Assembly: GCF_003259905.1 (NCBI RefSeq)
Contig: NZ_QLMG01000010.1
Location: 1-64,000 of the forward strand
Direction of reading: 5' to 3'
DNA: 64,000 bases
DNA from: Salipiger aestuarii
GTDB taxonomy: Bacteria > Pseudomonadota > Alphaproteobacteria > Rhodobacterales > Rhodobacteraceae
Position numbers and translations under genes: made by a program. The notes under the pieces are model-generated. The model did not search any database. It saw nothing but the letters and a program-made list of their open reading frames with translations, and was not told the origin of the DNA. This document shows, piece after piece, positions 1 to 8,469 of the stretch; the stretch's first letter is position 1; the number at the start of each line of letters is the position of its first letter.

Positions 1-259
1 CGACCCGGGCGCGCGGCACCCGCACGGTCTGGGTCCCGAAGGTGCCGGTGAGCTGCCGCTCGCGGTGTCCGTGGCGATACCCCTTCGCCGGGCTGCCCGA
101 CCGGCCATAGCGCAGGCGGCCGAGAAAGGCGGCCAGCTCCTCCTCGAACATCGCCTCGATGGTGAGGCGGACGTTCGCCCGAAGGCGATCCTCGATCGGG
201 TCGAACCCGGCCTCCCCGGCCAGTAGCGCAAAGCTCGCGGTGTCGGTAATCTGGGTCAT
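1..259 (-). CDS. IS256-family (mutator-type) transposase, N-terminal part
   Basis: The translation starts MTQITDTASFALLAGEAGFD and continues through MFEEELAAFLGR, then KGYRHGHRERQL and FGTQTVRVPRARV. The block E-E-L-x-x-F-L-G-R, then G-Y-R-x-G, then a basic strand leading into V-P-R-x-R is the usual N-terminus of IS256/MULE-like DDE transposases. The catalytic DDE residues lie beyond the window edge, so integrity cannot be judged. The ATG at 257-259 is preceded by GGGAGATCACGCC, an acceptable ribosome-binding site. The enzyme would cut and paste its own element. Its insertion point abuts the truncated gene at 303-668. Confidence 0.8.
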   Translation of the reverse strand, partial: MTQITDTASFALLAGEAGFDPIEDRLRANVRLTIEAMFEEELAAFLGRLRYGRSGSPAKGYRHGHRERQLTGTFGTQTVRVPRARV

Positions 260-305
260 GGCGTGATCTCCCTGGCGGTTGGCGCCGCCGGTTGGGTGGG
301 TTTCA
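1..305 (-). mobile_element. End of an IS256-family insertion sequence (cut by window edge)
   Basis: This stretch holds the 5' part of an IS256/mutator-type transposase gene plus about 45 bases of its upstream end. The outer boundary is probably near 285-305, where the sequence changes from a C/G-rich terminal stretch (GGTTGGGTGGGTTTCA) to the coding sequence of the neighbouring metallo-hydrolase. The other end lies outside the window, so neither the inverted repeat pair nor the target duplication can be checked. Confidence 0.7.
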
Positions 306-668
306 GGTCACCCGGAGATTACGCCGCCTTCGAATTTCCACCACTTCCGCGACACGACCCCCGCGGGAAATATCACGCGCGATGGTTGCGACTAGGGCTT
401 CCTCATTAAGATAGGGCAAGATCACTTCGCGGACTTTTACCTGCGAAAGTAAAAGATCGACACCGTTGACGTGGTCGCTGTCGAGGTGAGAAAGAAAAAG
501 TAGGTCGATTTCGCTGTCTCTGGCGATGGAACCGACCTCTCGCTTCAACGCATCGGCCTGATTGGAGCCGCAGTCATAGACCCAGCGTAGCGGTTTATGA
601 CCAAGCGTCAGCTCGCCGCAATGCAAGCCGCCCTGACCAACTGCACGCTGCACCATCCTCACTTGCAT
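303..668 (-). pseudogene. Metallo-beta-lactamase-fold hydrolase, truncated by the IS256 element
   Basis: This 121-residue fragment has the first two strands and the metal motif of an MBL-fold protein. The motif reads LSHLDSDHVNG, with H61, D63, D65 and H66. This D-S-D-H variant of HxHxDH is common in ComEC-like and defence-associated MBL proteins. Normal members are 250-400 residues, so the C-terminal half with the remaining metal ligands is missing. The open reading frame runs straight into the end of the IS256 element and stops at 303, which fits disruption by insertion. The ATG at 666-668 has AAGGA nine bases upstream. It lies on the same strand as the PHP-ATPase gene and 244 bases downstream of it, and may once have been its partner. 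The remaining product is unlikely to be active. Confidence 0.6.
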
Positions 669-912
669 CTATCGTCTTTCCTTCAAGATTTCGGTCTTAG
701 TAGGGTCAAAATGCTTGACCGCTCTTCAGTAACTTGATGCCTGTCAAAGGCTTGCCCCCGCGAAATGGGTCAGCCCTTTGCTGACAGTCGCCGATTTGGT
801 TATCGCGGCAGTGCAGCGTCCCCGAACCGGTCATCCATGGCGGCTCGTAACAAAGCCAAGGGAGAATGTCGTTGGGAGGTAGGGTTGAAACGCTTCGACT
901 TTTTTAACGTAG

Positions 913-3558
913 TCAAGCGCAGCGGGATTTCCAGATTTGATAAATCGTCTTACGACGCTCAAATGCCTCCGGGCCGCCCTCCATAATGGAGATGACGTTG
1001 GCCTGGCAGGACTTATCGTCAATATTTCCGACTGATATGGCGATTTCATCATCTCGGAAGTGGCATGTAGTAATGGTTTCGGCATCTCCAAGTACCGGGA
1101 AATTCGCGTTGTGCGTCGCGAAGATGAATTGCTGGTTCGGCTTGAGCCAACGAAGCAGTTTGACAACCTCCTCGTAGACGGTCTGGCTATCAAGATCATC
1201 TTCTGGCTGGTCGATGAGCAGAAGATCATTCTCCTTCTGGCTAAGCAGGAAGAGCATCATCGCCGAGGCGCGCTGGCCCAGAGAATGAGACAAGAGTGCC
1301 TTGCCGTGATACGTCACTGAATAGCTGTTGGGTACCTGATAGGCGGTGAGTGAGTAGAGATTTGCTATGAAGAGCTTTTTGAAGTCCTGGCTCTTCCCCT
1401 TCGCGTGAGCACAAGCCTTTTCGAGGTCTTTGAAAACCTCGCCAAAATCCGAATAAGCCTCGGAAAGGTCATTGTAATATTCCTTGCGGAGGTTATTTCC
1501 TCGAAGCAATCCGTCAATATGGGCCTTAAAGGCGTTGCGGTCTCCCTTGAACGCTGCCTCCACTCTCAGTGATCCTTGCGATTCATTGATGATTTCAAGC
1601 GCCGCCGCGATGAGTTTGAATTCATCGTGCCAAGCGTTATTCAGCGAGTTCATGGCCGTCAGAACGGCCTCAAGTCTTGTTCTTTCCTTGCCCGTCCGGT
1701 TGGCAAGCTCGGCGATTCCAGTTTCAAGCTCCTGCTTGCGCTGAGTGAGATTGATATAGGCATTCGGCTGGATCGAGGTAACGCCCTGTTCCTCCAACGC
1801 CTTGACCAGCTCCCGCTCGGTCTCGGCAAATTCTTCCTTCAGGCCGTCTCGCACGCCTTCAAGCTCTTGGCGCAGTTCATCTAAATCGGTGGAATTAGTC
1901 TTGATCGTAGCGGCAAGGGCCTTGGCTGTCGCAACCGTGCCTTTTAGTTCTTTCACCTTGGCCGCATAGCGCGTGAAGAAATCTGTATTCTGATCGGAGG
2001 AATGAACTTCGATCAGTTTGAAATTTTCTTCGGTCTGGTTTGCCGCATCATCAATCGTCTTGCGCCAAGCCTCAGCTGTCTCGTGAATGCCCTGACAGTA
2101 GGTCAAGTCCTCGTTATAAACCAGTTGTTTTTCAAGCTTGTCCTTGACGCCATGCTTGTCAAATTGCTCCAAGTTGAATTTGACATCCTCAAGTTCATCT
2201 TCTAGCGCCTGCTTGTCCTCTGCATCGCTTCGCGCGGAATGGAAGTTCTCTATCGCCGTTTTAAGTTCGCCTGCGCGCTCCTCGATCTTTTGCCGCACGC
2301 CCTTAAGGCTATCCCCCATGAGCTTTTCGACAAGATCGTGCCCGAAGCCTTTCCCAGCAGCGGCGAGGTCCTTCTGCCCGAAGTAAAGTGGCTTGGCGAT
2401 AATCGTTTCCCTAATAGAGACTCCCGGGCGCAGCACGCCATCGACATAGACATCTGGAGAGTGCCCCCAAATGCGTCTCACCTCAAAGCGACCGCCATGC
2501 CGATCGGTCGCTTCAACAATCACCTTGCCGCCGCTTTTCAGGACATGGGGCAGGAGTTTGTCCTTGTATTCCTTGTCCTGCGCTTTTTCGCCAAAGGGGA
2601 TATCAAGGGCATAACGCACGCTTTCCAGGATAGAGGATTTTCCGCTGCCCTGGATGCCGATCAGGCAATTCAGATGCGGGGAGAAAGTAACGCGACTGCC
2701 ATCCAGCAACCCGCCTTCAAAGCGAACGGCGTTGACATGGGAATGCCCTAAGGACGGAAATTCCGACGCAACGCGGAAAGTATGATCGGTCATGGCAAAC
2801 TTCACGGCATCGAAGCCAACATCGCCAAGCTTCAGATAGACCCTTCTGCCTTTGCCGATTGCGGTTATTTCTTTTGCATCAGAGCCTTCTACTTCGGCTG
2901 GATATTGATCGCCCCACCAGCCCTTGACCTTCGTGCGGCAAACGCTGTCCGGCTTGTCATGGGTGCGAACCTTCTGGAAGCCCAGAGCATATTTTTGAAT
3001 GAGCGGCTCAACGGCAAGCTCGCCCATTCGGCCGCCGCTTAACTCTTTCCACAAGCCGCTATTGGCCTCGACGTGTGCGAATATAATGAAAAAGTCGCGG
3101 TTGTATGCTTCCAGCTTCTTCAGCGTCTCGATTACGTCGTCGTTGCTGCGCCCGTTTTCCTGCTCGTATTGCGCGGGGACCTTGCCAGCGAATGCAACGC
3201 CAAGAAACTGGTTGATGTAATCCTGACCCTCGGCCAACCAAGCTTCGGAAAATACCACAAGTGTGTGAACACCGTTTGCGCCGTCCTTGACGGACAGCTC
3301 CACGCCAGGGAGCACACCGATACCGGATTTGCGCGCCCTTTTGCGCAGCGCCTTAAATTCTTCGAGGTCAAATTTGTTGTGGTTGGTGATGACAGCAAGG
3401 CGTATTCCGGCAGCTTCAAGCGCCTCTACATAGCTTGCGACGAAACGGTCATCATCGCCGTCATAGCGAAATTCCTTATCTGCTCGAGTGTGCAGGTGAA
3501 AATCTGCCCTTACCCATTGTGCGCCATGTTCGAAAACTTTCTGAAGAGCCTCACTCAA
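913..3558 (-). CDS. PHP-domain / SMC-like ATPase fusion (TrlF- or Ppl-like, putative anti-phage protein)
   Basis: The 881-residue protein joins two modules. Residues about 15-270 are a PHP phosphoesterase domain with DFHLHT (H21, H23), a TNHN motif, a PGVELS strand and a later FAHVEANSG histidine. Residues about 285-880 are an SMC/RecF-like ATPase with Walker A GIQGSGKSS near 303, a long charged coiled coil (about 400-700) and Walker B LLLIDQPEDDLDSQ near 784. The family is annotated as TrlF-like PHP-ATPases; genes of this layout have been reported as single-gene phage defence. A DNA- or nucleotide-cleaving role powered by ATP is inferred. The start is a TTG with AGGA eight bases upstream, giving MSEALQKVFEHG. 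Base composition is clearly less GC-rich than the core genes, which suggests transfer. It lies between an IS-disrupted MBL gene and an orphan AAA+ ATPase. Confidence 0.75.
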   Translation of the reverse strand: MSEALQKVFEHGAQWVRADFHLHTRADKEFRYDGDDDRFVASYVEALEAAGIRLAVITNHNKFDLEEFKALRKRARKSGIGVLPGVELSVKDGANGVHTLVVFSEAWLAEGQDYINQFLGVAFAGKVPAQYEQENGRSNDDVIETLKKLEAYNRDFFIIFAHVEANSGLWKELSGGRMGELAVEPLIQKYALGFQKVRTHDKPDSVCRTKVKGWWGDQYPAEVEGSDAKEITAIGKGRRVYLKLGDVGFDAVKFAMTDHTFRVASEFPSLGHSHVNAVRFEGGLLDGSRVTFSPHLNCLIGIQGSGKSSILESVRYALDIPFGEKAQDKEYKDKLLPHVLKSGGKVIVEATDRHGGRFEVRRIWGHSPDVYVDGVLRPGVSIRETIIAKPLYFGQKDLAAAGKGFGHDLVEKLMGDSLKGVRQKIEERAGELKTAIENFHSARSDAEDKQALEDELEDVKFNLEQFDKHGVKDKLEKQLVYNEDLTYCQGIHETAEAWRKTIDDAANQTEENFKLIEVHSSDQNTDFFTRYAAKVKELKGTVATAKALAATIKTNSTDLDELRQELEGVRDGLKEEFAETERELVKALEEQGVTSIQPNAYINLTQRKQELETGIAELANRTGKERTRLEAVLTAMNSLNNAWHDEFKLIAAALEIINESQGSLRVEAAFKGDRNAFKAHIDGLLRGNNLRKEYYNDLSEAYSDFGEVFKDLEKACAHAKGKSQDFKKLFIANLYSLTAYQVPNSYSVTYHGKALLSHSLGQRASAMMLFLLSQKENDLLLIDQPEDDLDSQTVYEEVVKLLRWLKPNQQFIFATHNANFPVLGDAETITTCHFRDDEIAISVGNIDDKSCQANVISIMEGGPEAFERRKTIYQIWKSRCA

Positions 3559-3974
3559 TCTTAAAATCCTGTGATAAAATCATTTTCCGGCAATGAAACC
3601 ACGCAATGAGGGGTTGTGTAAAGTCAAAAGCCGACTGGTCCCAGGATGTCCAGCGCGGCGCGCGAGCGGCGGCAGTGTGACATGTCCTGAGGTGCAACAG
3701 CGACTGTGTCCGAGCTGTCCCTGCAACTGTGATGCAGGGACTTGGGAGAGCCGACGATCCTCTCGTCAAGGGGCCTCGAGTTCGCTTCCATGCCCTGGCA
3801 CGGATGGTGCCGCACATGCAGAGAAGGTCCGTTTTCCGCCCTTCGTGTCGGCGCCTGACGTAAAGTTGCGCCTTGCAGGAATGCCGCTTGGGCTGCCCCC
3901 CCCGCCAGCTGCTGCCATCAGCCCAAGCGACTACTTTGGTCTTGGCCGACCTAAGGCGCGCTCGCCTCGACCAC
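3559..3974. other. 416-bp gap without a recognisable gene
   Basis: No reading frame here resembles a known protein. A minus-strand frame (3551-4063) stays open but has an improbable composition, rich in Arg, Trp, Cys and His. The gap must hold the promoter and leader of the PHP-ATPase gene and the 3' end region of the AAA+ gene. A C8 run lies at about 3896-3903. It may be a decayed remnant of a partner gene for the AAA+ ATPase. Confidence 0.4.
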
Positions 3975-5072
3975 TCAATGCGACAGTGGGCTGCTTGCCA
4001 TGGCCTCTGCCCTCTCCAGCATCCTGGACACATGGCGCAGATTGAGATCATGCTCCCCGGCAACCTGGTCGATCACCTCACAGATCGCGCCCAGGGCAGA
4101 ATCAGACAGCCCCCGTCGTGCGCCCTCGCGCTCCGCGAAGGAGATAAGGTCTCCCTTGCCTGGGCCCGCGAGGCGCAGGATTTCCAAGCGGCTCAGGAAC
4201 GGAGCCGGAAGCGTCGTCAGGCTGTTCGAGGTCAGGACCCAGCTGATCCAGGACATGTCGAAGCCGACCTGGTAGTAGGGGCACTTCCAGGCCACGGAAG
4301 ACGAGCGCTCCAGCAGCGCCAGCAGCCCGTCGGCCAAGCCGTAGGCCTGCCCCTTCGTCGAGATCGGCGTACCGGCCTTTTCGATCTCGTCGATCACCAC
4401 AATCGGGTTCGCGCAGAGGCTCTGCACGATGGTTTGCAAGGGCCGTCCCGGGAAGGCCGTGCCCCAACCGCGTTGCGACCCGTTCACGACGAAGGAGGCC
4501 TGCTCTGCGGTCCCCTCGATGCCACAGCGCGGCACACCGAGATGGCGCCCAAGTTCGCGCGACCACACGCTCTTGCCGAGGCCCGGCGGACCATCGAGCA
4601 GCACGGGTGGCAGCCGGAAGCCTGGCTCCCCCACACGCACCGAGCGGCGCATCGCCTTCCAGAGGAAGTCGGTGGCAGCCGCCATCCAGGGCATCTCGGC
4701 ATGAATGGCCGCGGCGATCTCATCGGCGCGGTGCTCACTGGCGATGCCGACCAGATCCGCCCCGCCGCGGAACACCTCAAGGGCGCGCCGGTCATCCGAA
4801 CTGAGATGGCTGAGTCCGGAAGCCTTTGCACGCGCACCCATGACCCGGCGCGCACGGCGCAGCACCTTGTTGCGGTCCTTTTCCGAGAGCGGCACGGCGA
4901 TGAGGTCCTCGTTCCAGCGCAACTCATCTTCGAAGTCTCCCGGAACCTTTGGGGACACCCCGTCCTGAAGGGCACGGAGCTTGCGCAGATGCCACTCGAA
5001 GCGGCGTTTAAGGGCGAACTCGTTCTCGTCGGGATCAGCGAAGCGCGCATCGATAAACTTGATCTTCGTCAT
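3975..5072 (-). CDS. AAA+ ATPase, orphan
   Basis: This 365-residue protein starts MTKIKFIDARFADPDENEF. It has a helical N-terminal part followed by one AAA+ module: Walker A GPPGLGKSVW near residues 161-170, Walker B VVIDEIEKAG near 225, a sensor-1 like VLTSNSLTTL, and an arginine-finger-like PFLSRLEILRL. The order and the D-E-I-E-K Walker B recall Lon/ClpX-type unfoldase modules, but no protease or substrate-binding domain is attached. ATG 5070-5072 has GAAAGG upstream. A longer in-frame extension upstream has poor composition and was not used. It stands alone on the minus strand between a non-coding gap and nrdJ. Substrate and partner are unknown; a mobile-element or defence role is only inferred from the neighbourhood. 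Confidence 0.65.
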   Translation of the reverse strand: MTKIKFIDARFADPDENEFALKRRFEWHLRKLRALQDGVSPKVPGDFEDELRWNEDLIAVPLSEKDRNKVLRRARRVMGARAKASGLSHLSSDDRRALEVFRGGADLVGIASEHRADEIAAAIHAEMPWMAAATDFLWKAMRRSVRVGEPGFRLPPVLLDGPPGLGKSVWSRELGRHLGVPRCGIEGTAEQASFVVNGSQRGWGTAFPGRPLQTIVQSLCANPIVVIDEIEKAGTPISTKGQAYGLADGLLALLERSSSVAWKCPYYQVGFDMSWISWVLTSNSLTTLPAPFLSRLEILRLAGPGKGDLISFAEREGARRGLSDSALGAICEVIDQVAGEHDLNLRHVSRMLERAEAMASSPLSH

Positions 5073-5385
5073 GGGGGCCTTTCTGGCGCAGCGCGCCATG
5101 CCCTCAGGCAGAGGTTCTGCTGGAGGGGGATGTTGGAAAGAACCCGGCCGGATTTGCCCTGAGGGATGCCGAAAGCGCGACTGGCCGTCAACGGCGCCCA
5201 CCAGGGCGGAGCACTGCTACGGCGCATACAAGGCCGCAAATCCGCCAGTCTCGCAAGTCATTGAAATAAAAAGAAACCACAGACTGCAGCGCAGCCGGTG
5301 GTCATTAATCCTGTGCCGGAATGGTCAAATTACCCCGGAAATGGACAAGATATGTTGGGTCTCACACAAGTAAAAACTCAGTATT
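5073..5385. other. 313-bp gap between the AAA+ gene and nrdJ; island boundary
   Basis: No coding frame is convincing. The stretch 5255-5400 is AT-richer than its surroundings (for example GAAATAAAAAGAAACC) and could hold the promoter of the minus-strand AAA+ gene. It marks the switch from accessory to core sequence. No tRNA or recognisable attachment repeat was seen. Confidence 0.4.
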
Positions 5386-7893
5386 TCACCCCGAACACTT
5401 CGAATGTCCGCAGCTGCTGCACGTCATGCAGCCCTCTAGCATCATCATCGAGTACTGGCCGCACGAGGGGCACGCCTTTCCGCGCGGAGCGTCAAGGTTC
5501 ACCACCTGCGCCGTCGGATCGGACTTGAGACCCATTCCTTCGCCCTCAAGAAACCCTGTCGCCAGGAAATGCCGTTCGATAACACCGCCGATCGCGGCAA
5601 GGATCGACGGGATGTACTTGCCCTGCACCCAGGCACCGCCGCGCGGATCGAACACGGCCTTCAGCTCTTCCACGACGAACGACACATCCCCGCCCCGGCG
5701 GAACACCGCCGAGATCATCCGCGTCAGCGCCACCGTCCAGGCGTAGTGCTCCATATTCTTCGAATTGATGAACACCTCAAAGGGCCGGCGATGGCCACCC
5801 ACCACGATGTCGTTGATCGTCAGGTAGATGGCGTGCTCGCTGTCAGGCCATTTCAGCTTGTACGTCTGTCCCTCAAGCGCCTGCGGACGGTCCAGCGGCT
5901 CGGCCATATAGATCACGTCGCCGTGAGGCACATTAGGTTCTCTGGCGGGGGTCGCGACGGCTTCGGGCGTGGAATCGTTGCCAACATCCATAGCGTGAGT
6001 AAGCCACATCACAGGCACATCGAAACAAGCAGCAAGACGCTCGAGAACGGACAGCGGCGCGACACCTCCGTCCTCATAGGATATAATATCGGCCTGTGAC
6101 ACTCCGACAGCGGTTGCTAGCTGCGGCTTGGTCAGGCTTTTTCGAAGGCGCTCGTCTGCCAAACGCTGCCCCCAAACCTTGTAGGATTTCGGCGTCTCTT
6201 CCGAGACCGACAAAACCGACCCCGTCACATCATTGGGCCGATAGGTGGTACACCCCTTGCAGCCCATTTCATAGGCCTGCATGTAGACGTCCTTGAACGC
6301 GTCGAAATCGATGTCCTCGGGGCAATTGATGGTCTTGGAAATCGACGAATCCACCCATTTCTGCGCCGCCGCCTGCATGCGTACATGGGCCTGCGGGTCC
6401 AGCGTCTGGGCGTTGACGAAATAGTCGGGCAGCGGGGTATCGCCCTTGAGGTCGCGCCACATCTGCACGGCGTAATCCACCACCTCTTCCTCGGTGCGCG
6501 TGCCGTCCTTTTGCAACACCTTCCGGGTGTAGGCATAGGCAAACACCGGCTCGATCCCGGACGACACATTCCCCGCATACAACGAGATCGTCCCGGTCGG
6601 TGCAATCGACGTCAGCAGCGCGTTGCGGATGCCATGGGTGCGGATCGCCTCGCGCACGTCGTCATCCATGTTCATCATGTTGCCTGACGCAAGATATTTT
6701 TCCGCGTCAAACAGCGGAAAGGCGCCCTTTTCCTTCGCCAATTGCACCGACGCCAGGTAGGCGGCGCGGGCGATCCGGTGCAACCAGTGCTCGGCCTGAC
6801 GCGCCGCTTCTTCGGTGCCGTAACGCAGCCCCTTCATCAGCAGCGCATCGGCAAGCCCGGTGACACCCAGTCCGATCCGGCGCTTGTTGCGGGCCTCTTC
6901 GGCCTGCGCGGGCAGCGGGAATTTCGACGCATCGACCACATTGTCCATCATCCGCACGGCGGTGCCGACAAGTTCGTCCAGCTCGGAATCGTCGATCCCG
7001 GCGCCCGCCTCGAACGGCGCCGTCACCAGACGCGCAAGGTTGATCGACCCCAGCAGACAAGCGCCATATGGCGGCAGGGGCTGCTCGCCGCAGGGGTTGG
7101 TGGCGCAGATTTCCTCGACGTAGTTCAGGTTGTTGGCCTTGTTGATCCGGTCGATGAAAATGACACCCGGCTCGGCGTAATCATAGGTGGCCTTCATGAT
7201 CCTGTTCCAAAGATCGCGCGCCTGCACCGTGCGATACACCCGACCGTCGAATTTCAGATCCCAGCTGCCGTCCACCTTCACCGCCTCCATGAACGGATCG
7301 CTCACCAGCACCGACAGGTTGAACATGCGCAGGCGGGCAGAATCGGACTTGGCGCCGATGAACTGCTCGATGTCCGGGTGATCGCAGCGCATGGTGGCCA
7401 TCATCGCGCCACGGCGCGACCCCGCCGACATGATCGTGCGGCACATTGCGTCCCAGACGTCCATGAACGACAGCGGCCCCGACGCATCGGCGGCGACCCC
7501 CGCGACGGGCGCGCCCTTGGGCCGGATGGTCGAGAAATCATAACCGATTCCCCCCCCCTGCTGCATGGTGAGCGCGGCCTCTTTGAGCATGTCGAAAATG
7601 CCGCCCATGCTGTCGGGGATCGTGCCCATCACGAAACAGTTGAACAGCGTCACCGAACGCGCGGTGCCGGCCCCGGCGGTGATGCGCCCGGCGGGCAGAT
7701 AGCGAAAATCCTCCAGCGCCGCGTAAAACCGGTCTTCCCACCGCGCCGGTTCCGCCTCGACCGAGGCCATGTCGCGCGCGATTCGGCGCCAGGTGTCCTC
7801 GATCGTGACATCCAGGGGCGTGCCCCCGGCATCCTTGAAACGGTACTTCATGTCCCAGATCTGTTCGGCGATGGGGGCGGCGAAACGGCTCAT
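5386..7893 (-). CDS. nrdJ: Cobalamin-dependent (class II) ribonucleoside-diphosphate reductase with an internal HTH domain
   Basis: NrdJ reduces ribonucleotides to deoxyribonucleotides using adenosylcobalamin to make the thiyl radical, so it works with or without oxygen. The 835-residue product has the glycyl/thiyl barrel with NPCGEQPLPPYGACLLGSIN (radical Cys about 268), an early redox cysteine in TLFNCFVMG, and a C-terminal Zn/redox tail ACPSCGQ then CMTCSSCGHSKC. Unusually, residues about 571-634 (5989-6183) are a complete XRE/Cro-type helix-turn-helix, with LTKPQLATAVGVSQADIISY followed by LERLAACFDVPVMWL, in the linker before the C-terminal domain. Reading frame is open on both sides. 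The start MSRFAAPIAEQIW was chosen over an upstream Met because of GAGGA ten bases before it. A C9 run (7550-7558) lies in the coding sequence. Confidence 0.93.
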   Translation of the reverse strand: MSRFAAPIAEQIWDMKYRFKDAGGTPLDVTIEDTWRRIARDMASVEAEPARWEDRFYAALEDFRYLPAGRITAGAGTARSVTLFNCFVMGTIPDSMGGIFDMLKEAALTMQQGGGIGYDFSTIRPKGAPVAGVAADASGPLSFMDVWDAMCRTIMSAGSRRGAMMATMRCDHPDIEQFIGAKSDSARLRMFNLSVLVSDPFMEAVKVDGSWDLKFDGRVYRTVQARDLWNRIMKATYDYAEPGVIFIDRINKANNLNYVEEICATNPCGEQPLPPYGACLLGSINLARLVTAPFEAGAGIDDSELDELVGTAVRMMDNVVDASKFPLPAQAEEARNKRRIGLGVTGLADALLMKGLRYGTEEAARQAEHWLHRIARAAYLASVQLAKEKGAFPLFDAEKYLASGNMMNMDDDVREAIRTHGIRNALLTSIAPTGTISLYAGNVSSGIEPVFAYAYTRKVLQKDGTRTEEEVVDYAVQMWRDLKGDTPLPDYFVNAQTLDPQAHVRMQAAAQKWVDSSISKTINCPEDIDFDAFKDVYMQAYEMGCKGCTTYRPNDVTGSVLSVSEETPKSYKVWGQRLADERLRKSLTKPQLATAVGVSQADIISYEDGGVAPLSVLERLAACFDVPVMWLTHAMDVGNDSTPEAVATPAREPNVPHGDVIYMAEPLDRPQALEGQTYKLKWPDSEHAIYLTINDIVVGGHRRPFEVFINSKNMEHYAWTVALTRMISAVFRRGGDVSFVVEELKAVFDPRGGAWVQGKYIPSILAAIGGVIERHFLATGFLEGEGMGLKSDPTAQVVNLDAPRGKACPSCGQYSMMMLEGCMTCSSCGHSKCSG

Positions 7894-8037
7894 GGCAGCG
7901 GATTCCTCAGAGTGGCAGACATGCCTGATAACAGCCACCATCCTAGCACGTCCAGCCCGTTCGGAACAGCAGCACACCATCTCTTGAAACCGCGCTGGAC
8001 GTTCCTACAATATGCTGCGGCCCACCGGAGGATTCGC

Positions 8038-8469
8038 GTGACCAACCCGACCCATCTCATCAAGCTCAGCGTGGGCACCGAAAGCGTCGAGGGCCTTGCG
8101 GCCTGGCAGGCCTCGCCCCAGGCGCAAACCGATGACGGCCAACCCCGCCACGTCACCCGCATGTTCCCCAAACGCGAAGCCGACGTGCTGGACGGGGGCA
8201 GCATCTACTGGGTGTTTCAGGGCCTGATCCAATGCCGCCAGCGCGTCCTCAGGCTGGATCGCGTGACGGGCAGCGATGGCATAACCCGCTGCGCCATGGT
8301 GCTGGACCAGGATCTGATCCGCGTCAGCCCGGCCCAGCGGCGCCCGTTCCAGGGCTGGCGCTACCTCGCCCCCGCCGATGCCCCGCCGGACCTTGCGGCA
8401 GGCCGCCAAAACGAAGACTCCCTGCCCCCCGAACTCGCCGGCGCGCTGGCCGAAATCGGCGTGCTCTAG
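8038..8469 (+). CDS. DUF1489 family protein
   Basis: The 143-residue protein begins with GTG (8038-8040), placed six bases after an excellent GGAGG. It reads TNPTHLIKLSVGTESVEGLA, a signature of the alphaproteobacterial DUF1489 family. It continues with THR-Met-Phe-Pro-Lys-Arg (HVTRMFPKR) and a GGSIYWVFQGLIQCRQ strand, also typical. No catalytic motif, signal peptide or membrane segment is seen, so it is probably a small cytosolic protein of unknown function. It is divergent from nrdJ and shares a 144-bp control region with it. Its stop codon overlaps the stop of the convergent ydcF-like gene by a few bases. Confidence 0.8.
   Translation: MTNPTHLIKLSVGTESVEGLAAWQASPQAQTDDGQPRHVTRMFPKREADVLDGGSIYWVFQGLIQCRQRVLRLDRVTGSDGITRCAMVLDQDLIRVSPAQRRPFQGWRYLAPADAPPDLAAGRQNEDSLPPELAGALAEIGVL

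Noticed and set aside
3551-4063. Minus-strand 170-codon frame before the PHP-ATPase
   Set aside because: Composition rich in Trp, Cys, His and Arg with no motif; it also overlaps the PHP-ATPase start and the AAA+ 3' end.
7894-8037. NrdR boxes between nrdJ and the DUF1489 gene
   Set aside because: Only a partial match (CTACAATATGCTGCGG) is present and NrdR needs two well-spaced boxes; not convincing by eye.
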